From a virus, in IMG/VR virus record IMGVR_UViG_3300045933_000156, positions 1-35,924 of that record: DNA of 35,924 bases, one strand, 5' to 3'. Made by a program: the position numbers and the translations under genes. How positions within the stretch are numbered: position 1 is the first letter of the stretch; each line of letters opens with the position of its first letter. The notes under the pieces were generated by a model that saw nothing but the letters and a program-made list of their open reading frames with translations, was not told the DNA's origin and ran no database searches. Below, piece by piece: positions 1 to 8,507 of the stretch.

Positions 1-2305
1 CGTCGACATTGAACGCCCGCGGCGCGAGCTCGGCATAGCTGCCGGTCGGCAGCCGCGGCCGGGCGGCGAGGTCGACATTGCCGGCCTCGAGCAGCGTCTT
101 TTGCTCCGGCACCGGCGGCGGCGCCAGGCTGCCCGGGACGATGACGCGCCGATAGACCGGGTTGCCGAACTCGTCGCGCCGGATCCAGCCTTCATCGTCG
201 GGGCTCGCGACCCAATTGCCGCGCAGCACCGATTTCAGATACTCGGCGTCGGTCTGCTGCTGGGTGAGCCCGGTCGCGGGATCGGCCGTCGGCGTGTCGA
301 TATCGGACGGCTTGAGCTGATCGAGCACGCGCGAGCCATAGGCTTCATATTGCCGGCCCTGGCCGCGCGGCGCCCGGGCGATGGCGCCGGCGGCGCCGTT
401 CTTGATGAAATCATAATCGTTGGTCGCGAGATGCTCGACCGCCTTCTGTGCCGCCTTGGTCGGCGTGTCACCGCCCGATGCATAGCGGTACGCCAGCAGC
501 TTCGCCGCGTCGATCTGGCGCGCGGTGATCTTCTGCCCGTCGGCGGAATAGGCGAAGGATTTGGCGAACTCGTCGAACTTGCTCTCGACCTGGCTGTCGA
601 TATCCTTCTTCTTGTCGGTGCCGATCACCTTGGCGAGCGCCTCGGGCCCCTGGGTCTGCGCGTCGGCGAGCTGCGCCCGGGCCGCTGCATCGCTCACCGT
701 CGACAGCACGATCAATTCCTCGGGCAGCTTGCCGCGCTGCAGGTCGCGCACGGCATACGGCCAGTCCTTGCCGAACTCCTTGCGCAGGTCGTTTATAAAA
801 TTTCCCTTCTGCTGCCCGGTGAGGCTGGCCGCGCGCTGCTTGATGCGCTCGACGTCGCCTTTGGTCAGGAACCATTCCTCGCCCGGCGGCACGCCGACAT
901 GGCGCTGCGCCTCGAATGATTTCTCGCGGTCGACCTTGCCGCCGGCGCCGGCAATGTTGGGCATGCCGAGCACGAACGCGGCGGGGTCCTCCTTGATCGC
1001 CTTTTCGACGTCGGCGACGACGCCGAGCTGCGCCTTGAAAAATTCCTGCTGCAACTGGAAGCCGGGCGCGCCGGCCTGCGGCTCGAGCTTCATGAGCTCG
1101 GCCTGGCGCTCGGCCGGCGTCATGTACTGCACCTTCTCGCGGAACGCGTAAGCGTCGTCGGCCAGCTTGGCCTTCTGGCGGTACTGCGCCGCGGCGACCG
1201 GCCCGAGCAGCTCGAGCGTACGCGCCTCGCTGACGCCTTCGACACCCGTGCCGCGGGCGGCCCGGCTCGCCAGGTCGTCGTCGACCAGCTTGACATAGAA
1301 CGAGCGGTCGACTTCCTGGCTGGCGTTGAGCTTGGCGAGGTCGGCATACATGGCGTTGCTCAGCTTCTGCACCTGTTCCTCGCGCAGGGGCGAGCCGGTC
1401 TTGGGATCGAGCTGCTCGCGCTTCCATGTCTCGATATAGGCGGCGGTCTTGGGTGCTGTGGCCCATTTGCCGAGCTCGCGGTTCTCGCGCGATTCGTCGA
1501 GCGCCTTGTTATATTTCTCGGTCATGGCCTCGAGGCTGAACGCGCCGGCGCGGGTCGGATCGGCGGGGAATGTCTTGCCGTTGAACGCGAACGCCTCCTT
1601 GGGCCCGAAATAGACCAGCTTGCCCTCGAGCCGCTGCAGGTCCTGCTCGACCGCGATTGCCGCGGCGGGATCGGTCGCGGCGCTGCGGCTGTTCTTCTGC
1701 AGCGTCGCCATGAACTCGGGCTCGCTCGCCTTGAAGGCGGCCTTGGCCTTGTCGTGCTCGAACGCCTCGGCGCCGGCGCGCGTGCGGTTGAGCGCAGGCT
1801 GGCTCAGGCCGCGGAACATGAGGCTGTATTGCGGCCGGATTTCCGGCGGCACCTCGCGCGCAACGCTCTGCTGGAACGCGTCCGATTCGGTCATGAAGGA
1901 TTGCGGGTCGCGCGGATATTTCTGCTCGAGCTCGGCAATCTTGTTGCGGGCGTCGAGCTCGAAGCGCTGTGCCGCGGTCTGCAGGCCGGCGCGGTTGAAC
2001 GCCTGGGCCCGCACGGTGAACTCGTCCTTGGTGGCAAAGCCCGGCTCGGCGCCGGCGGCGGCGCCTGCCTTCTCGCCCTCGAGCTCGGCCTGTTTCTTCT
2101 CGCGCTCGAGCTCGAAATTGACCAGCTTGTCGATGCGATCGGCGAGCGCGCCCTCGCGCCTGCCGGCGTCGGAAATCGGCGTGCCGAATTCCTGGCGCGA
2201 CACCGTGGCCACGCCCGGGCTGTCCTCGAACACGGTGCGCGGCCGGGCGCCGATATCGGTCTGCGGCAGGATGCTCTTGTTGTAGCTCGGAACCGGGCTA
2301 GCCAA
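1..2305 (-). CDS. Internal virion protein with C-terminal lysozyme; N-terminal part, runs off left edge
   Basis: This is the N-terminal 768 codons of a long virion protein in the position of T7 gp15. The frame is open from 2305 to position 1 with no stop; I checked every line for in-frame stops. It starts at a TTG that has AGGAAGG about six bases upstream and overlaps the end of the previous gene by 8 bp. The protein is charged, mostly helical-looking and rich in Ala, Glu, Lys and Gln. Its last visible residues contain GNVDLAARPR and end FNVD. This matches a motif I associate with phage structural proteins (GNxDLxxRP...xDGxEVLxPT). The frame continues at 35924-35017, where the lysozyme domain lies. 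The joined protein would be about 1070 residues. Its likely role is as an ejected core protein that helps DNA cross the envelope; that role is inferred from position. Confidence 0.85.
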   Translation of the reverse strand, partial: MASPVPSYNKSILPQTDIGARPRTVFEDSPGVATVSRQEFGTPISDAGRREGALADRIDKLVNFELEREKKQAELEGEKAGAAAGAEPGFATKDEFTVRAQAFNRAGLQTAAQRFELDARNKIAELEQKYPRDPQSFMTESDAFQQSVAREVPPEIRPQYSLMFRGLSQPALNRTRAGAEAFEHDKAKAAFKASEPEFMATLQKNSRSAATDPAAAIAVEQDLQRLEGKLVYFGPKEAFAFNGKTFPADPTRAGAFSLEAMTEKYNKALDESRENRELGKWATAPKTAAYIETWKREQLDPKTGSPLREEQVQKLSNAMYADLAKLNASQEVDRSFYVKLVDDDLASRAARGTGVEGVSEARTLELLGPVAAAQYRQKAKLADDAYAFREKVQYMTPAERQAELMKLEPQAGAPGFQLQQEFFKAQLGVVADVEKAIKEDPAAFVLGMPNIAGAGGKVDREKSFEAQRHVGVPPGEEWFLTKGDVERIKQRAASLTGQQKGNFINDLRKEFGKDWPYAVRDLQRGKLPEELIVLSTVSDAAARAQLADAQTQGPEALAKVIGTDKKKDIDSQVESKFDEFAKSFAYSADGQKITARQIDAAKLLAYRYASGGDTPTKAAQKAVEHLATNDYDFIKNGAAGAIARAPRGQGRQYEAYGSRVLDQLKPSDIDTPTADPATGLTQQQTDAEYLKSVLRGNWVASPDDEGWIRRDEFGNPVYRRVIVPGSLAPPPVPEQKTLLEAGNVDLAARPRLPTGSYAELAPRAFNVD

Positions 2306-3029
2306 TGTATGCCTTCCTCTGCCCGAACTCGAGCAGGCTCAAGCCGCCCTGCAGAAACCCGAAGGTGCGCGCCCGCCCGGCCTGGCGCCGGTACGCGGCG
2401 GCGTCGAGCCGCGCCATGTCGGCGTCGCTCAACAGGGACAGGCGGTTGGCGATGCCGGTTTTCAATTCGTCGACGGCGCTGAGCCGCAGCTCGGCCGCGT
2501 CGGCGCGGATGTTGGCGACCGAAACGCGTTTCGCCGCGGCGGCCATGGCGGCGTTCTGCTCGACCGTGCCGACGTCGTATTCCGTCTCGGCCCTGGTCGC
2601 CGCGGCGACGTCGACGGGGGTGCCGCTCGAGACTTCGATGCCGCGGGCGCCGAAAATGGCGCGCTGCGTCGACAGGGTGCGGCGCAGATTTTCGCGCAGG
2701 GTGTTGGCCGATGCCTTGCCGGCGAGCGTCGCGCCGCGCGCCTCGAGCGCCGTGAGCTCGGCCGACTCGTCGCTCGAGCCGGCCCGCCGTCGCAGCGCGT
2801 CGGCCTTGCTCTCGGCAACGCGCATGGCGTCCTCGGCGCGCATCACATAGGCGTCGGCGCGCCGGCCCGAAATCATCGCCCGGTCGAGATAGGATTCGGC
2901 CTCGGCCTGGCCCTGCGCGACGCGCATGCCGGCGCTGGTGAACGCCCCGATGGTCGACAGCAGTCCGCCGCCCGTGCCGCCGCCGCCGGCGGCGCCGCCC
3001 AACATGCCGAGCCCGAGCATCGCGCCCAT
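2298..3029 (-). CDS. Internal virion (core) protein, T7 gp14-like position
   Basis: A 243-residue protein that follows the tubular protein B gene after 3 bp and overlaps the TTG start of the next core gene by 8 bp. The first 40 residues are Gly/Ala/Met-rich and hydrophobic (GLGMLGGAAGGGGTGGG), like a membrane-seeking segment. The rest is a long Ala/Arg/Glu-rich helical region. In T7-like phages the gene after tubular protein B encodes gp14, a small core protein ejected into the outer membrane. Length and order fit that role here. I see no sequence motif that proves it, so the call rests on synteny and composition. Confidence 0.75.
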   Translation of the reverse strand: MGAMLGLGMLGGAAGGGGTGGGLLSTIGAFTSAGMRVAQGQAEAESYLDRAMISGRRADAYVMRAEDAMRVAESKADALRRRAGSSDESAELTALEARGATLAGKASANTLRENLRRTLSTQRAIFGARGIEVSSGTPVDVAAATRAETEYDVGTVEQNAAMAAAAKRVSVANIRADAAELRLSAVDELKTGIANRLSLLSDADMARLDAAAYRRQAGRARTFGFLQGGLSLLEFGQRKAYIG

Positions 3030-3032
3030 GCC

Positions 3033-4955
3033 TCACGCCTGCACGGTGTAGGCGATGCCGAGCACGGTCGCCGGCAGCGGCGCGTCATTGTTCAACGTGA
3101 GCTGCGCCCGATCGGACCAGCCCTGCAGGCCGCTCACCCGGAAGTCGCCGCTGCGGGGCAGGATCGGCGCGTCGAGCGGCGTCAGCGGCGCGTCGGCGAA
3201 TTGCCGGAACGGAACAATCTGCCCGTTGACCTTGATGCCCTTGGTGCGGTCGAGCCGCACGGTCGCCCGCACAATGCGCGCCTTGCGCCCGACCATGGTC
3301 GAGCCGTCGCGCAGTTGCATTTCAACCGGCATGGTCTTGACCAGCCAGGTATAGAACAGGCCGGCCTCGGCCTGCGTCTCGGCCGGCGGCTCGAGCGGGA
3401 TCTGGCCGGCGCTCACGGTTTTCGGCTGCTGCACCGCGCCGTCGACCACGGCGACAACCGGCTCGCCGTTCAAATGCGCGAGCCCGGTCATGATCGCCAG
3501 CGGGTAGCTGATCTGGATTGTGTCGCCGGCGGCGGCCGGCGTGTTCAGGGTGATGCTGCCGCTCGCGCCCGGCAGGCCGGCGACGGAATAGCCGGTCGGG
3601 TCGATCGTCACGCCGTTGCGCCGCACCTTGACGGCGCTGACCGAAACGCCGGCGCTCCAGGCGAACACGGTCTGCCCGGCAACCGCGATATTGCGGGTCG
3701 GCGCCGGCCTCGTCGTGAACACGGCGGCGTCGGTCAAGCCGTCCTCGCGGAAGCGCTCGACGAAATGCTTGACGGCGCCGGCGATGGTCCGTTTCGTAAT
3801 CCAGAAGGTCGCGCCCTCGACCGTGGCCACGCGCCGGAACTCGCCCGCCGTGTTGAGCAGGGTGAAGGCCTTGACTTCCTCGTCGCGCAAGCTGGTGAAC
3901 GCGGTCGCGCTGCCGTCGCTGTTGGCCATGAAAATGAAATCGGCGTCGTCGAGCGCGTTGGACTTGCGGACCGCCAGGCTGCGCGGGTCCTGAATCAGAT
4001 GCGGCGCCACGACGCTGATATTCGTCGCCTTGTAGACCTGCTCGATATCGGCGAACAGGAATTGACGCAGCGCCTTGCCGCCGCGCTGGATGTAATAGGT
4101 TGCGCTGTCGAGCTCGCCCGGGCGCACGCCCGGCTTTGAGCCGCGCCGGGTCTGTTCCTTCACCTGAACGTTTTTCGGCGTCACCGGCGCGTCGCCCGGG
4201 TCGCAGATGAATTCCGAGCCCGTGGTGAAAATCTGCAGGGTCGGCCCGGCGTGCAGGTTGACGATCGGGTTGATTTGGTCGGTGTCGAGCGTGACATTCA
4301 ACGCGTCGGCGTCGGCCGCGGTGCCGACGTCGAGATTGAAGAAATCGGCGACTTTCGATGCCAGGATGGTCTGCGGCCGCGAGCGCAGCCCGGCGAGGAA
4401 CAGGCGCTGCTGAAAGAACGTGATGGCGCGCGGCCAGCCGCGCGTCGCGCTCATGACCGGCTCGGGCCCGGCGCCGAAATCGTGATTGGGAATATTGGTG
4501 AAGGGGATCGCGCCAACGCTCCATGAGACATCGCTCATTCGGATGAAGCGCTGCGGCGCGACGTCGGGATGCACGGTCAGCAGCGTGTCGGCCGACTGTG
4601 CCCAATTGATCAGCGGCAATTGCGCCTCGGTGTAGGGCTGCGCGCCCGATGACACCCACACGTCGTTATAGCCGAACGGGTCGACCACAATGATATCGAA
4701 GCCGCCATTGCGGAACACCAGCAGATAGAGCTGCTCGGTGTTGAAGCTGAACGGGATCGGCAGGTAATCGTCGCCGCTGGTCAATGCGTAGGTGAGCTGC
4801 AGGCCGGGCCGGCGCTTGAAGCCGCCCTGCGGAATGACCAGCACGTTGCGCATGAGCTCGGCGCCGTTGAAATAGGCTTTCAGCCTGGTCTGCGCCAGCA
4901 GGCGGGGATCGAGCTCGCCGGCGGTGAAATTGGTCTGCATCTGGCGCGTTGCCAT
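3033..4955 (-). CDS. Tail tubular protein B-like (tail nozzle) protein
   Basis: A 640-residue protein starting MATRQMQTNFTAGELDPRLL, typical of the tail protein that follows tubular protein A in T7-like and related podoviruses. The N-terminal stretch with NFTAGELDP, LMRNVLVIPQGGFKRRPGL and PFSFNTEQLYLLVF is the conserved signature of this group. It should form the distal tube (nozzle) of the short tail. The ATG at 4955 lies 4 bp after the tubular protein A stop, with GGTGAAG just upstream. The open frame extends further upstream, but that part lies inside tubular protein A and looks non-coding. The next gene follows after 3 bp. Confidence 0.88.
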   Translation of the reverse strand: MATRQMQTNFTAGELDPRLLAQTRLKAYFNGAELMRNVLVIPQGGFKRRPGLQLTYALTSGDDYLPIPFSFNTEQLYLLVFRNGGFDIIVVDPFGYNDVWVSSGAQPYTEAQLPLINWAQSADTLLTVHPDVAPQRFIRMSDVSWSVGAIPFTNIPNHDFGAGPEPVMSATRGWPRAITFFQQRLFLAGLRSRPQTILASKVADFFNLDVGTAADADALNVTLDTDQINPIVNLHAGPTLQIFTTGSEFICDPGDAPVTPKNVQVKEQTRRGSKPGVRPGELDSATYYIQRGGKALRQFLFADIEQVYKATNISVVAPHLIQDPRSLAVRKSNALDDADFIFMANSDGSATAFTSLRDEEVKAFTLLNTAGEFRRVATVEGATFWITKRTIAGAVKHFVERFREDGLTDAAVFTTRPAPTRNIAVAGQTVFAWSAGVSVSAVKVRRNGVTIDPTGYSVAGLPGASGSITLNTPAAAGDTIQISYPLAIMTGLAHLNGEPVVAVVDGAVQQPKTVSAGQIPLEPPAETQAEAGLFYTWLVKTMPVEMQLRDGSTMVGRKARIVRATVRLDRTKGIKVNGQIVPFRQFADAPLTPLDAPILPRSGDFRVSGLQGWSDRAQLTLNNDAPLPATVLGIAYTVQA

Positions 4956-4959
4956 GGCT

Positions 4960-5550
4960 TCACCGCAGCGAGCCGAACCGCGCGTCGACCAGCGCGAACT
5001 GCCGGATCTGCTGCGGCGGCTGCTGGCGGGCGTCGATGCGGCGGGCCGTGGCGGTGATGCTCTCGGCGGCGCCCGACCACAGCTCGGCAATTTCGGTTTC
5101 CTCGGTAATCGGTTTGGCGAACACCGCCGCCAGCGACACCTGCAGGGCCTGCTTGAAGTAGGCAGGGAAGCGCGATTCGTCGGGGCGGAACTGATACTCG
5201 GCCCACAGCTCGAGCGCGTTGCAGGCAATCACATTGCCGAACACCTCGTATTCCCGGAAGGGTTTGGCGCCGGGCGTGCCCGACGTGTAGCAGGCGCGCA
5301 GAATCAAATTGTCGGCCGGCAGGGTGAACTGGTGCTGATACTCGTTAACCGGCACCGCCGTTTCGCGGGCGAGCTGCATCTTCTTCATGGTGAAGCGCCA
5401 GGGGTAGCTGGCGATCAGCGTCTCGAGGACGCCGGGATAGAGCTCGCCGGCGACCAGCGCCTTGTCGGTGCCTTCGGTGAATGAGGTAATCGAGCCGGCG
5501 CCGAGCATCAGAAGCGCATTGCTGCAAATCGACACCGCAATGTCAGACAA
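4960..5550 (-). CDS. Tail tubular protein A-like (adaptor/gatekeeper) protein
   Basis: A 196-residue protein beginning MSDIAVSICSNALLMLGAGS. This resembles the N terminus of podovirus tail tubular protein A, the adaptor ring under the portal. It is a usual size for the family and lies directly before the tubular protein B gene. It starts at a TTG at 5550 with GGGAGGG about six bases upstream, one of two strong TTG starts in the virion operon. Conserved features include the segment around YPWRFTMKKMQLA and the FREYEVFGNVIAC region. Confidence 0.87.
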   Translation of the reverse strand: MSDIAVSICSNALLMLGAGSITSFTEGTDKALVAGELYPGVLETLIASYPWRFTMKKMQLARETAVPVNEYQHQFTLPADNLILRACYTSGTPGAKPFREYEVFGNVIACNALELWAEYQFRPDESRFPAYFKQALQVSLAAVFAKPITEETEIAELWSGAAESITATARRIDARQQPPQQIRQFALVDARFGSLR

Positions 5551-5568
5551 GGCGCCCTCCCGTCAGAA

Positions 5569-5609
5569 GGCGGCGGACGCTTCGCGTCAGGAACAAAGCG
5601 CCCGCCGCC
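5569..5609 (-). repeat. Strong hairpin after the capsid/decoration genes
   Basis: The two 12-bp arms at 5569-5580 and 5598-5609 are complementary except for one G-T pair, with a 17-nt loop. On the transcribed minus strand the stem is almost all G/C and is followed only by TTCT, so it is a weak terminator at best. It lies between the decoration-like gene and the tail tubular gene. It could lower read-through or stabilise the abundant capsid mRNA, which is inference. Confidence 0.6.
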
Positions 5610-5624
5610 AGGTGGCCGGCGGGA

Positions 5625-5939
5625 TCAGCCGGCGTCGGTGATGGTAAGCGCGGTCACGTCGGTGGTGTCGATGCTGGTCGCGGTCTTGTCCTTGACCACG
5701 AGCCAGCCAGCGGACGCGAGCGCGCCGGCGGCATAAACCACGACATAGATCAGGTCGCCGATCTGCAGCAGGTCGCGGACCGAATTGAAGTAATCGGCCG
5801 CGGCCACGGTCGCCGCGACGTCCTGCGTGGCATAGGAGAACATGCGCGGCGAGCCGGGCGACGGCAGGCCGGTCGCCACGGTCGGCAGTCCTTTCGACTC
5901 GTTGCCGATCGGTGCGAAGTTTTCCTTCTTGAACGCCAT
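5625..5939 (-). CDS. Small head (decoration-like) protein
   Basis: A 104-residue protein directly downstream of the major capsid gene. It starts MAFKKENFAPIGNESKGLP, has a Gly/Pro/Ser-rich loop near residues 20-33, then DVAATVAAADYFN and a beta-rich second half (GDLIYVVVYAAG). Small proteins of this pattern are common directly after podovirus capsid genes and are usually annotated as structural. A GAAGGAG site lies eight bases before the ATG. I infer a capsid decoration or stabilising role; no catalytic motif is present. Confidence 0.7.
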   Translation of the reverse strand: MAFKKENFAPIGNESKGLPTVATGLPSPGSPRMFSYATQDVAATVAAADYFNSVRDLLQIGDLIYVVVYAAGALASAGWLVVKDKTATSIDTTDVTALTITDAG

Positions 5940-5957
5940 TTGCGAAACTCCTTCGTC

Positions 5958-5980
5958 GGATAGCGGGATAGCCGGATAGC
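5958..5980 (-). repeat. Three tandem 8-bp units (GGATAGCn) between capsid and decoration genes
   Basis: GGATAGC occurs at 5958, 5966 and 5974 on the plus strand with an exact period of 8 bp. The repeat fills most of the 55-bp gap between the capsid stop and the next ribosome binding site. No function can be assigned. Confidence 0.6.
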
Positions 5981-5994
5981 AGGCGCGCCGGCTC

Positions 5995-6834
5995 TTACGG
6001 CTCGGTGGTCTGCACCTCGACCACGCCCAGCGGGTCGATGACCGTCGCCCCGGCCTTGAACAAGCCGTTTGCGAGCCAGCTCGTCTTTTCGGCGATGTAG
6101 TTGACCTCGGTGCGAAAATCGATGCCGATGGCGAGCCCCACGGCGTCCTTGTGGAACGCGAAGTTGCTGCGCAGGGTCGCGGCGTAGGCGAGCCCGCCCT
6201 CGGCCCGGGTTTCGATCATGACCCACAGGAAGCCGACCCAGGTGTTGATTTCGCCCTGCACCAGCGCCTTGATCGAGTTGTAGTCGCTGCTGGTGACTTC
6301 GGTGATGCCGAGCAACGTCTCGAGCCCGGCGGCGGAATGCACGAAGGTGCGGTCGGTGTTGGGCACGGCGCGGTCGTCGAGGATTTTTTTCGCGCGCCGG
6401 ATCTTGGCCATGTTGAGCCCGCTCGCGGCGCCGCCGACGGCGGTGTCGACGTCGGGCGAGCCGGCATTCGCCTCGAGCACATCGATGATCATCTGGTCCT
6501 CGCGGCGCCCGATCGCGCCGGCGATGTTGGTTGCGACAACCGGCCGCTCATCGATATTGGTCGCGGCCTGGTCGAATAGGTCGCTGTACTCGGCAGCTAC
6601 CCAGTCCTGCATGGCGGCAGTCGCTTCGCCGTAAGTGATGTTCATGGGCACGACGTCGGTCTGCGTGATGCGGGGCGTTGCCATGCCCTTGTTGAAGCGC
6701 CGGAACTTTGCCGAGCTGCCGACGACGCCGGTCTTGACGCGCACCCGCGAGCGCAGCTTGCCGCTGCCCTGGTAGGCAGCCTTGACCATGGCGTCGAATT
6801 CGATGATGGCGATTGCGGGAAGTCCAACGGACAT
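5995..6834 (-). CDS. Major capsid protein
   Basis: A 279-residue protein in the capsid position, after the scaffold and before the decoration and tail genes. The sequence fits a podovirus capsid family: an N-terminal arm, then RRFNKGMATPRITQTDVVPM, a region DERPVVATNIAGAIGRREDQ, and a C-terminal half with TLRSNFAFHKDAVGLAIGID. That last stretch is typical of capsid proteins of this group. It is a normal length for a bare HK97-fold subunit. The ATG has GGAGG seven bases upstream. The leader is unusually long for this compact genome (about 240 bp) and structured, which suggests separate control of this highly expressed gene. Confidence 0.88.
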   Translation of the reverse strand: MSVGLPAIAIIEFDAMVKAAYQGSGKLRSRVRVKTGVVGSSAKFRRFNKGMATPRITQTDVVPMNITYGEATAAMQDWVAAEYSDLFDQAATNIDERPVVATNIAGAIGRREDQMIIDVLEANAGSPDVDTAVGGAASGLNMAKIRRAKKILDDRAVPNTDRTFVHSAAGLETLLGITEVTSSDYNSIKALVQGEINTWVGFLWVMIETRAEGGLAYAATLRSNFAFHKDAVGLAIGIDFRTEVNYIAEKTSWLANGLFKAGATVIDPLGVVEVQTTEP

Positions 6835-7073
6835 ATAGGGCCTCCGAAACGTTCGGGTTGCTACGTTTCGCGCCTATATGCCGCTCTTGCCGGCGAACGC
6901 GGGTCGTAACCCTCATCGGGTCCGATATGCCGCGGCCGCTTGCCCTTGCGGGTAGTGCACTTCCCCCTTGCCGCGGGGCCTACGTGAGCGTCTGTCCGCC
7001 CGGTCGCCGGGTTCCTGGCTCAAGCCAGGGCTCGGCCGGCACCGGCAACGCTGCGCCCGCTGCCGCGGGATTG
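6835..7073 (-). promoter_or_regulatory. Structured leader between homing endonuclease and capsid gene
   Basis: A 239-bp segment without a convincing gene. It holds a 7-bp inverted repeat at 6845-6851 / 6864-6870 (CGAAACG / CGTTTCG), which ends a few bases from the capsid ribosome binding site. It also holds a compact hairpin at 7014-7029 (CCTGGC-TCAA-GCCAGG) and several G/C-rich self-complementary stretches. No clear sigma70 promoter is visible. A capsid-specific promoter, an mRNA stabiliser or a remnant of the mobile endonuclease insertion are all possible. Confidence 0.4.
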
Positions 7074-7622
7074 TCAAGAGGCTTCGTCAGGGAAATTCAG
7101 GCAGGCGAACGCGCCAAAATGCTCTCGCGCCGCTCGATCGTAGGCTTTTGCCGCCTCGACAGGATTGCCCCAATTCCCGAGAAATTGACGTTTCCCATTG
7201 ATGCAGATTTCGGCCTGCCATCTCGAATGGCAACTGCTGGATCGGCTGACGCCCTTGAAGCCAGTGACGTTGACGCGTTTCCGATTCTGCGTGTTCTGAC
7301 GCCTAGTCACGAAACGCAGATTGGCGCGCCGGTTATTCAGCCCATTCCGGTCAATATGATCGATTTCCATTCCTGGAGGCGGGGGCTCTAGAAATTGATG
7401 CAGCCGGAGATAGCGTCGATTGACTGCGCGACCGGCGTACCATGTTTTATTGTATCTATCTTCGCGCAATGCACACCAGTTCCACCCCTCGACCAGCGAT
7501 ACGTCGGCCCTGTCGATAATCGCGACCCTGCCTTGCGTGAGCGGGATGTAGGCCACGTCGCCGTCAATCGTGATTGGCCGCACCTTGTAACGCCACGTTC
7601 GCTTTGAATTCTGATTGATCAT
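7074..7622 (-). CDS. HNH homing endonuclease with C-terminal AP2-like DNA-binding domain
   Basis: A 182-residue free-standing nuclease. The HNH region spans about residues 70-110, with H75, DHIDRNGLNNRRANLR from residue 88, and the Asn/Arg-rich tail typical of phage HNH_3 proteins. An AP2-like domain follows at about 121-177 (GFKGVSRSS...RWQAEICINGKRQFLG...EAAKAYDRAA), as in many mobile phage HNH genes. It would cut a specific site and promote its own spread. Its ATG overlaps the methyltransferase stop (ATGA). It is the last gene before the capsid leader. No paired intron was recognised, so it is probably a free-standing homing gene. Confidence 0.9.
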   Translation of the reverse strand: MINQNSKRTWRYKVRPITIDGDVAYIPLTQGRVAIIDRADVSLVEGWNWCALREDRYNKTWYAGRAVNRRYLRLHQFLEPPPPGMEIDHIDRNGLNNRRANLRFVTRRQNTQNRKRVNVTGFKGVSRSSSCHSRWQAEICINGKRQFLGNWGNPVEAAKAYDRAAREHFGAFACLNFPDEAS

Positions 7623-8170
7623 TGGTATTTGCCGACTTCCTCGCCCCAGCAAGCCCAGCCCTTGCGTTTGCTTCGCGCAAACATTTCGAGCCACGGCCCG
7701 GCATAGAGTCGCTCGACGCGCTCGAGCGCGCAATCCGGCTTGCGGCTGTGCTCGCGGCGCGGCTCCATGATGAGCTGCCGCACGTCGCAGGCCCGGCGCT
7801 TCGGCTTGCCGCGGAACGCGAGCAGGCACTGCTCGGTTTCCTTGCGCGTGGTGAAGCCCATGCCCATGCGTGGGCGCGTCGGGTCGCTCTGACAGGTCTT
7901 GACCCAGATAAACGCCACGGACGTAAAGGCGAAGCCCCAGGCGCCGAGCAGGCGCCAGGCCTGCGGCAGATGCGAGTCGATGACCCAAAGGAACAGCGCA
8001 CAGTCGCGGCTGGCGACCGCCGGCACCGGCAGGCGGGCGAGCTCGTCAAAGCTCATGGTGTCGTAGGGCTCGGCGGCGCGCGTCGGCGTGCCGTGCCCGA
8101 CATATTTGACAAAGCGCCAGGGCGGATCGGCGACGATGACACCGAACGGGCCTGGCGGAAACGGTTTCAT
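7619..8170 (-). CDS. MT-A70 family adenine methyltransferase
   Basis: A 183-residue protein with the MT-A70 hallmark DPPW at residues 15-18 (GVIVADPPWRF). Downstream features such as FLWVIDSHLPQAWRLLGAWG and a late KRKGWACWGEEV are typical of phage members. These enzymes transfer a methyl group from S-adenosylmethionine to N6 of adenine; phage copies are thought to act on DNA. Modification of phage DNA against host restriction is the likely role. No cognate restriction gene is nearby. The ATG overlaps the previous stop (ATGA), and its own stop overlaps the homing endonuclease start. Confidence 0.9.
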   Translation of the reverse strand: MKPFPPGPFGVIVADPPWRFVKYVGHGTPTRAAEPYDTMSFDELARLPVPAVASRDCALFLWVIDSHLPQAWRLLGAWGFAFTSVAFIWVKTCQSDPTRPRMGMGFTTRKETEQCLLAFRGKPKRRACDVRQLIMEPRREHSRKPDCALERVERLYAGPWLEMFARSKRKGWACWGEEVGKYQ

Positions 8171-8316
8171 CGGGTCAGCGACTTGCGCTTGCGGCGCTTG
8201 AAATACTCGACCTGTTTGAGCCGGCGCTCGGCCTCGCCCTTGCTGCGATAGGGCCCGCCGAGATTCTTGCCGCTCTCCGAGCGCACCTCGTAGCCCTTGC
8301 CGGTTTTTCGGATCAT
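8167..8316 (-). CDS. Small basic protein, 49 aa
   Basis: A 49-residue, very basic protein (MIRKTGKGYEVRSESGKNLG, ending KRRKRKSLTR). It begins with a short beta-hairpin-like segment, GYEVRSESGKNLGGPYRS, followed by a charged helix. ATGA overlaps at both ends tie it to its neighbours, which supports its being translated. Similar short proteins are frequent next to phage methyltransferases. A nucleic-acid-binding role is inferred from charge only. Confidence 0.7.
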   Translation of the reverse strand: MIRKTGKGYEVRSESGKNLGGPYRSKGEAERRLKQVEYFKRRKRKSLTR

Positions 8317-8507
8317 GACGCGTCGTCCATGCGATCGCGGATTTTTCGCATGCTGCCGCCGACCTGGCGCCCGGCCTCGAATGCAATGTTCAATTGCTCG
8401 GCAAGCCGGATCGCGGCTTGCAGGCTGTCGACTGCAATCGACAGCTCGGGGCCCGATACGAGCGGTGCGCCCGAGCGCGACATGCTGTGCTGATAGGGGC
8501 CATTCAT
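8313..8507 (-). CDS. Hypothetical protein, 64 aa
   Basis: A 64-residue protein, MNGPYQHSMSRSGAPLVSGP..., with a predicted helix in the second half (LQAAIRLAEQLNIAFEAGRQVG). Its ATG sits in an ATGA overlap with the upstream 72-aa gene and its stop overlaps the downstream 49-aa gene. No family recognised. The tight coupling on both sides is the main support. Confidence 0.65.
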   Translation of the reverse strand: MNGPYQHSMSRSGAPLVSGPELSIAVDSLQAAIRLAEQLNIAFEAGRQVGGSMRKIRDRMDDAS

